DNA of 64,000 nucleotides from Paraburkholderia tuberum STM678 (lineage in GTDB: Bacteria > Pseudomonadota > Gammaproteobacteria > Burkholderiales > Burkholderiaceae): contig NZ_CADFGP010000023.1 in NCBI RefSeq assembly GCF_902833905.1, forward strand, positions 54,038-118,037. The letters run 5' to 3'. The notes under the pieces are model-generated. The model made no database searches. It was not told the DNA's origin and worked only from the letters and a program-made list of their open reading frames with translations. The position numbers and the translations under genes are program-made. How positions within the stretch are numbered: position 1 is the first letter of the stretch; the number at the start of each line of letters is the position of its first letter. Positions 60,194 through 64,000 of the stretch are shown in pieces.

Positions 60194-61071
60194 TCGGTGT
60201 GGTTTCGTGTGTTCGGGGTGGCGGCGGGCGCGAGGCCTGCCGCGAGCACGGGCTTTTTCACTTTGAGCGGCCCGACGAGACGCATGCCGCGCACGCGCTT
60301 GATCGCCTTGATCATGTAGGTGGCGCCGAAAATCGGCCACCAGCGGTCGCCGGCGGCTTCCATGAAGCCGTAACGCGCGAGCCATTGATCGCTCGCGAGC
60401 GGCGGACGATAGCAGCCGAAGCGCCCGCGTTCAAGGTCGAAGCCGAGCAGCTTGATCCAGTCCTTCAGGCGCGTGAACGCGATCAGATCGACGGCGGAGG
60501 GCACGAACGGGCGGCCTGTCATCTTGCCGATCGACTGCCGTACTCCCCACAGCGACAACGAGTTGAAGCCGAGGATGATCAGTTGGCCTTCGGGCACCAG
60601 CACGCGTTCGGCTTCGCGCAGCAGCCGGTGCGGGTCGCTGGTGAATTCGAGCGTATGCGGCATCACGAGCAGGTCGACGCTTTGCGCTTCGAACGGCAGA
60701 TCGAGCAGGTCGCACCAGACCGCGCTGCGCCCGGCCGGCGCGTGCAGACCAAGGGCGCCTCGCGCGGCGTTCGCGGGGTTGTCGTCGCCAGCGTTGCCCG
60801 CGCTGCTGATGCCGCTCACGCTGCCACGACGTGCCCAGCGCGGATACGTATACGGCGCGCTCGCGCCGCTCGCCGCGTCGAGCACGAGGCCGCGGCACGG
60901 CATGCGGTTCTCGCGCAGCGCGTCGAGCTGCGGCAGGCCGAGTTGCAGCGCATGATAGCCGAACACGTCCGACACCACGCGATCGAGCTGGGTTTGCTCC
61001 CAGTCGAGCACGTAGCGGCCTGGCGGCGAATCGGTCCAGGCGGGCCAGTCTATAATCGCTCGGTCAGTCAT
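60190..61071 (-). CDS. class I SAM-dependent methyltransferase, uncharacterised
   Basis: A 293-residue protein with a methyltransferase domain: LVLDAASGASAPYTYPRW (SAM motif I, slightly degenerate), DLLDLPFEAQSVDLLVMPHTLEF (motif II/III) and REAERVLVPEGQLIILGFN. It begins MTDRAIIDWPAW. Homologues sit next to rnhA and gloB in many betaproteobacteria, but their target is unknown. Its stop overlaps the rnhA start. It diverges from gloB with only 18 bases between starts. Confidence 0.87.
   Translation of the reverse strand: MTDRAIIDWPAWTDSPPGRYVLDWEQTQLDRVVSDVFGYHALQLGLPQLDALRENRMPCRGLVLDAASGASAPYTYPRWARRGSVSGISSAGNAGDDNPANAARGALGLHAPAGRSAVWCDLLDLPFEAQSVDLLVMPHTLEFTSDPHRLLREAERVLVPEGQLIILGFNSLSLWGVRQSIGKMTGRPFVPSAVDLIAFTRLKDWIKLLGFDLERGRFGCYRPPLASDQWLARYGFMEAAGDRWWPIFGATYMIKAIKRVRGMRLVGPLKVKKPVLAAGLAPAATPNTRNHTE
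61052..61057 (+). promoter_or_regulatory. possible -10 box for gloB inside the divergent methyltransferase gene
   Basis: TATAAT (61052-61057) lies 33 bases before the gloB ATG, within the first codons of the opposing methyltransferase gene. A -35 is not recognisable at 17 bases. With only 18 bases between the two starts, any gloB promoter must overlap that gene. Confidence 0.4.
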
Positions 61072-61089
61072 ATTAAAAATGCGTCGCCT

Positions 61090-61881
61090 ATGAATGCGCT
61101 CGAGTACGTACCGGTCCCGGCGTTTGAAGACAATTACATCTGGGTCATTGCCGACGGACACCACGCGGTCGTCGTCGATCCGGGCGAAGCCGCCCCTGTG
61201 CGCGCCTGTCTGGCCCAACGAGGCTGGCGGCTGAGCGCTATTTTACTCACGCACCATCATCAAGACCACGTCGGCGGGGTGGCCGATCTGCTGAACGGCC
61301 AGGACGTGCCGGTCTACGGCCCCGCCGGCGAAGCGATCGCGCACCTGACACATCGTCTCAAAAGTGGCGATCACGTGACGATCGCTGCTCCCGCACTTGA
61401 ATTCAGCGTGCTCGACGTGCCCGGTCACACGAGCGGACACATTGCCTATTTCCAGGCGGCCGATACGCGCGGCACGCCGCACGTGTTTTGCGGCGACACA
61501 CTGTTCGCGTGCGGTTGCGGGCGCCTTTTCGAAGGCACGCCGCAGCAGATGCTGAACTCGCTCGATGCGCTCGCCGCGCTGCCCGGCGCAACCGAAGTGC
61601 ACTGCGCACACGAATACACGCTGTCGAACATTCGCTTCGCGCTCGCTTGCGAGCCGCACAATGCCGAACTGCAGGCGTGGCGCGACAAGGCAAACGAATT
61701 GCGCGCCCGCCACCAGCCGACGCTGCCGACCACGATCGCGCACGAGCTCGCGGTCAATCCGTTCCTGCGCGCAGGCGAGCCGGCGATCCAGTCGAACCTC
61801 GAAGCACGATTGCACGAAACGGTGTCTGACCGGCTGAAGGCCTTCACATTGATGCGCGAATGGAAGAACCGCTTCCGTTGA
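61090..61881 (+). CDS. gloB: hydroxyacylglutathione hydrolase (glyoxalase II)
   Basis: A 263-residue metallo-beta-lactamase fold enzyme that hydrolyses S-lactoylglutathione in methylglyoxal detoxification. The zinc motif LLTHHHQDHVGG (residues 52-63) and the DVPGHTSGH and CGDTLFACGCGRLFEG segments are intact, and the C-terminal glutathione-binding helices are present (CAHEYTLSNIRFA). Length is the family norm. It diverges from the methyltransferase gene and is followed by mltD after 157 bases. Confidence 0.95.
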   Translation: MNALEYVPVPAFEDNYIWVIADGHHAVVVDPGEAAPVRACLAQRGWRLSAILLTHHHQDHVGGVADLLNGQDVPVYGPAGEAIAHLTHRLKSGDHVTIAAPALEFSVLDVPGHTSGHIAYFQAADTRGTPHVFCGDTLFACGCGRLFEGTPQQMLNSLDALAALPGATEVHCAHEYTLSNIRFALACEPHNAELQAWRDKANELRARHQPTLPTTIAHELAVNPFLRAGEPAIQSNLEARLHETVSDRLKAFTLMREWKNRFR

Positions 61882-62038
61882 TCCGGAGCGCATTCGGCGG
61901 TTCTTCACGCGATGAATCGGAAAAATTCGCCAAGCCCCAGATTTGGTTGATTTTTTTCTTGATTTTCCAATTGACGGAAACGTTGACGTTTCGTACTATC
62001 GGCTGCAAATTCCAGCCCTTGTGGAAACCGAGACGTTC

Positions 62039-63727
62039 ATGCGATTTATCTTAAGTGCGTTATTGGTCCTGACACTCGCCGCGTGCGCGAGTCAGGGACC
62101 GACGACGAATACCGCCACTAACCCCGCCAGCCAGCAGGCCGTAGCCGACGCCCTTCGCAAGAACGCCACCGCTAAAGAAACCATCAACGTCGACCAGAGC
62201 TCCGTCAATCAGTTGACGAGCCAGGACGCCGATCTGTGGGGCCGCATTCGCCGTGGCTTCCAGATGCCGGACCTGCAGAGCGACCTCGTCGACATGCAGC
62301 TGAACTGGTATCTGCAGCGTCCCGATTACGTGCAGCGCATGACCGAGCGCTCGCAGAAATACCTGTATCACATCGTCGAGGAACTTGAGTCGCGCCATAT
62401 GCCGACCGAGCTCGCGCTCTTGCCGTTCATCGAGTCTGCATATAGCCCGCAGGCTTTGTCGGTCGCCAAGGCTGCGGGTATGTGGCAGTTCATGCCGGGC
62501 ACGGGCCGGACTTACAACCTGAAGCAGAACATGTGGCAGGACGAGCGCCGCGACGTGCTTGCGTCGACCAGTGCCGCGCTCGACTACCTGTCGAACCTGC
62601 ACGACATGTTCGGCGACTGGCAACTCGCGCTCGCTGCGTATAACTGGGGCGAGGGCAACGTGCAGCGCGCGATCGCGCGCAACGAGGCGGCGGGTCTGCC
62701 GACCGACTACATGAGCCTGCGTCTGCCGAACGAAACGCGCAACTACGTGCCGAAGCTGCAAGCGGTCAAGAACCTCGTGATGAACCCGCAGATGTACGGG
62801 CTCACCCTGCCGTCTATTCCGAACCACCCGTACTTCGTGACGGTCACGACCTCGCACGACATCGACGTCGACGTCGCCGCGCGGCTAGCCAATATGTCGA
62901 CGGACGAGTTCCGTTCGCTGAACCCGTCGTTCAGGAAGCCGGTGATTCTCGGCGCGACGCAGCCGCAGATTCTGTTGCCTTTCGACAACGCGTCCGCGTT
63001 CGAGCGCAATCTGAAAACGTACTCGGGCTCGCTGTCGTCGTGGACGACCTACACGGTCGATGCACGCGCGACGCCCGCGGCGATCGCACAGAAGATCGGC
63101 GTCGACCCCGACACGCTGATGGAAGTGAACAAGATTCCGGTCGGTATGCGCCTGAAGCCGGGCTCGACGATCGTCGTGCCGCGCGGCTCGGACGACGACG
63201 AGGACATCAGCGCCGACGTCGCCGAAAGCGCGGTGCTCGCGATGGAACCCGACGTACCCGACACGCGCAAGATGCTGATCCGCGTGCGTCGCAATCAGTC
63301 GATGGCGGCCATCGCGGTGCGCTACGGCGTGTCGGTCGGTCAGCTGAAGGCGTGGAACAGGACGCATCGCGATCAGGTTTCGCGCGGCCAGGTGATCGTG
63401 CTGCACGTGCCGGTCGGCAAGCCGGTACCCAGCGAGCCGGGTCCGGAAAAGATTGCCGCCGACGTGCAAGGCGGCAGTGTGCAGAAGATTGGCGTCCACG
63501 TCGCAGACACACACGGTGAATCGCGCTACGATAAGAAGAAAGGGCGCGGCCACTCCGCCATCGTCAAGGTCTCCGAGCCGGGCGGCAAGGGTAACAAGCC
63601 GGCGGCGCCCGTTGCCAGCAAGGGCAAGGTCGAGAAGGTCTCGGCCTCGGAGCCCGGCAAGGCGTCGAAGGCCGCGGCTGAGAGCCGCCCGAAGACCGTG
63701 GCCAACGCGAAGAAGAAGGGTAAATAG
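62039..63727 (+). CDS. mltD: membrane-bound lytic murein transglycosylase D
   Basis: A 562-residue lipoprotein that cleaves peptidoglycan glycan chains. The signal MRFILSALLVLTLAACAS carries a lipobox with Cys16. The SLT domain has the catalytic Glu in LPFIESAYSPQALS and AAGMWQFMPGTGRTY. Two LysM-like repeats follow (YTVDARATPAAIAQKIGVDP; VRRNQSMAAIAVRYGVSVGQ), then a Lys/Pro/Ser-rich basic tail of about 80 residues. The ATG at 62039 starts the signal peptide; an earlier in-frame ATG is rejected. A terminator and a group II intron lie downstream. Confidence 0.94.
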   Translation: MRFILSALLVLTLAACASQGPTTNTATNPASQQAVADALRKNATAKETINVDQSSVNQLTSQDADLWGRIRRGFQMPDLQSDLVDMQLNWYLQRPDYVQRMTERSQKYLYHIVEELESRHMPTELALLPFIESAYSPQALSVAKAAGMWQFMPGTGRTYNLKQNMWQDERRDVLASTSAALDYLSNLHDMFGDWQLALAAYNWGEGNVQRAIARNEAAGLPTDYMSLRLPNETRNYVPKLQAVKNLVMNPQMYGLTLPSIPNHPYFVTVTTSHDIDVDVAARLANMSTDEFRSLNPSFRKPVILGATQPQILLPFDNASAFERNLKTYSGSLSSWTTYTVDARATPAAIAQKIGVDPDTLMEVNKIPVGMRLKPGSTIVVPRGSDDDEDISADVAESAVLAMEPDVPDTRKMLIRVRRNQSMAAIAVRYGVSVGQLKAWNRTHRDQVSRGQVIVLHVPVGKPVPSEPGPEKIAADVQGGSVQKIGVHVADTHGESRYDKKKGRGHSAIVKVSEPGGKGNKPAAPVASKGKVEKVSASEPGKASKAAAESRPKTVANAKKKGK

Positions 63728-63812
63728 ACCAATAGCGGCTCTCACGGTAGTGACCACATGCGTTGCGGGGGCAGCGCATGGATTGCGCTCCGATCACGTA
63801 CCGTGTTCATCC

Positions 63813-63843
63813 AACGCCGTCACCTCAGGGTGACGGCGTTTTT
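63813..63843 (+). terminator. rho-independent terminator after mltD
   Basis: AACGCCGTCACC (63813-63824) pairs with GGTGACGGCGTT (63829-63840), a perfect 12-bp stem with a 4-base loop, then TTT. It forms the 5' exon of the intron at 63849. Confidence 0.93.
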
Positions 63844-63848
63844 CATTG

Positions 63849-64000
63849 GTGCGCCAGGCATGGCGCGTAGCGCCGTGACTGGCGCTGTCCGACCCGCTGT
63901 GGTGGCGAGCCGGATGACTTGGGGGTGAAAGTCCTCTGCACACCCGGCAAGGGGAAGTGCTAGCTGAACGGCAAGGGTGTCCGTCGTAAGGCGGAATCTG
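63849..64000 (+). mobile_element. group II intron, 5' end (cut by window edge)
   Basis: The sequence begins GTGCG (63849), the conserved GUGYG 5' end of a group II intron. It continues with domain I hallmarks known from bacterial introns: GGGTGAAAGTCCTCTGC (63925-63941) and CACACCCGGCAAGGGGAAGT (63942-63961), and finally GGCGGAATCTG at the window edge. The intron starts 8 bases after the stem of the mltD terminator. No reverse transcriptase coding region falls in the window; it would lie beyond 64000. Intron class cannot be assigned from 152 bases, but a position just past a terminator is typical of bacterial class C. Confidence 0.85.

Overview
The window reads as chromosome-1-type core sequence of a betaproteobacterium of the Burkholderia/Paraburkholderia group. 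The support is high GC, a strong GC3 codon bias, an EF-P carrying Arg32 next to an EarP rhamnosyltransferase gene, the cluster yceD-rpmF-plsX-fabHDG-acpP-fabF-rpoE-rseAB-mucD-lepA-lepB-rnc-era-recO-pdxJ-acpS-nagZ, and long low-complexity tails on RNase E and RNase III. The genus is an inference; no rRNA gene is present to test it.

Layout. 1-6085: the 3' end of a 2-hydroxyacid dehydrogenase gene and rmuC on the plus strand, converging on a minus-strand run of moaA-mobA-moeA (molybdenum cofactor), a small membrane protein and a GNAT acetyltransferase. 6284-13391: rne (minus) diverges across a 726-bp regulatory gap from rluC, a HAD phosphatase, a Rieske protein and an S49 peptidase, the first three overlapping by a few bases. 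13502-14835: an RsmI-like methyltransferase and a Maf pyrophosphatase on the minus strand. 14900-35524: about 20 kb of plus-strand genes, namely a strong sigma-70 promoter, the L32/fatty-acid operon, the sigma-E operon (rpoE, rseA, rseB, mucD-type protease), then translation, secretion, RNA-processing, repair and cofactor genes, closed by a perfect terminator after nagZ. 35635-39831 (minus): a sigma-54-type response regulator with degenerate ATPase motifs, a CsbD-like protein, efp and earP. 40094-43122: uvrC and pgsA. 43218-43767: a promoter, two tRNA-Gly(GCC), tRNA-Cys(GCA) and a terminator, followed by an apparently 5'-truncated gene.

44736-50934: a TraB/GumN protein and an ElaA-type acetyltransferase, a minus-strand copper/cytochrome-oxidase assembly set (sco1, pcuAC, ctaG), and otsB-otsA for trehalose synthesis. 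51025-58289: two MsbA-type ABC exporters pointing leftward flank a glycosyltransferase and two membrane proteins. 58745-63727: tRNA-Val(CAC), a methyltransferase-rnhA-dnaQ run, gloB and mltD.

The last 152 bases (63849-64000) are the 5' end of a group II intron, inserted 8 nt past the mltD terminator stem. It is the only clear mobile element. Most of the window is ordinary housekeeping sequence. The points that deserve attention are the intron, the degenerate sigma-54 activator, the broken gene beside the tRNAs, and several structured leaders and intergenic hairpins (rne, acpP-fabF, rpoE, lepA, lepB-rnc). I found no CRISPR array, prophage, toxin-antitoxin pair or recognisable defence system.
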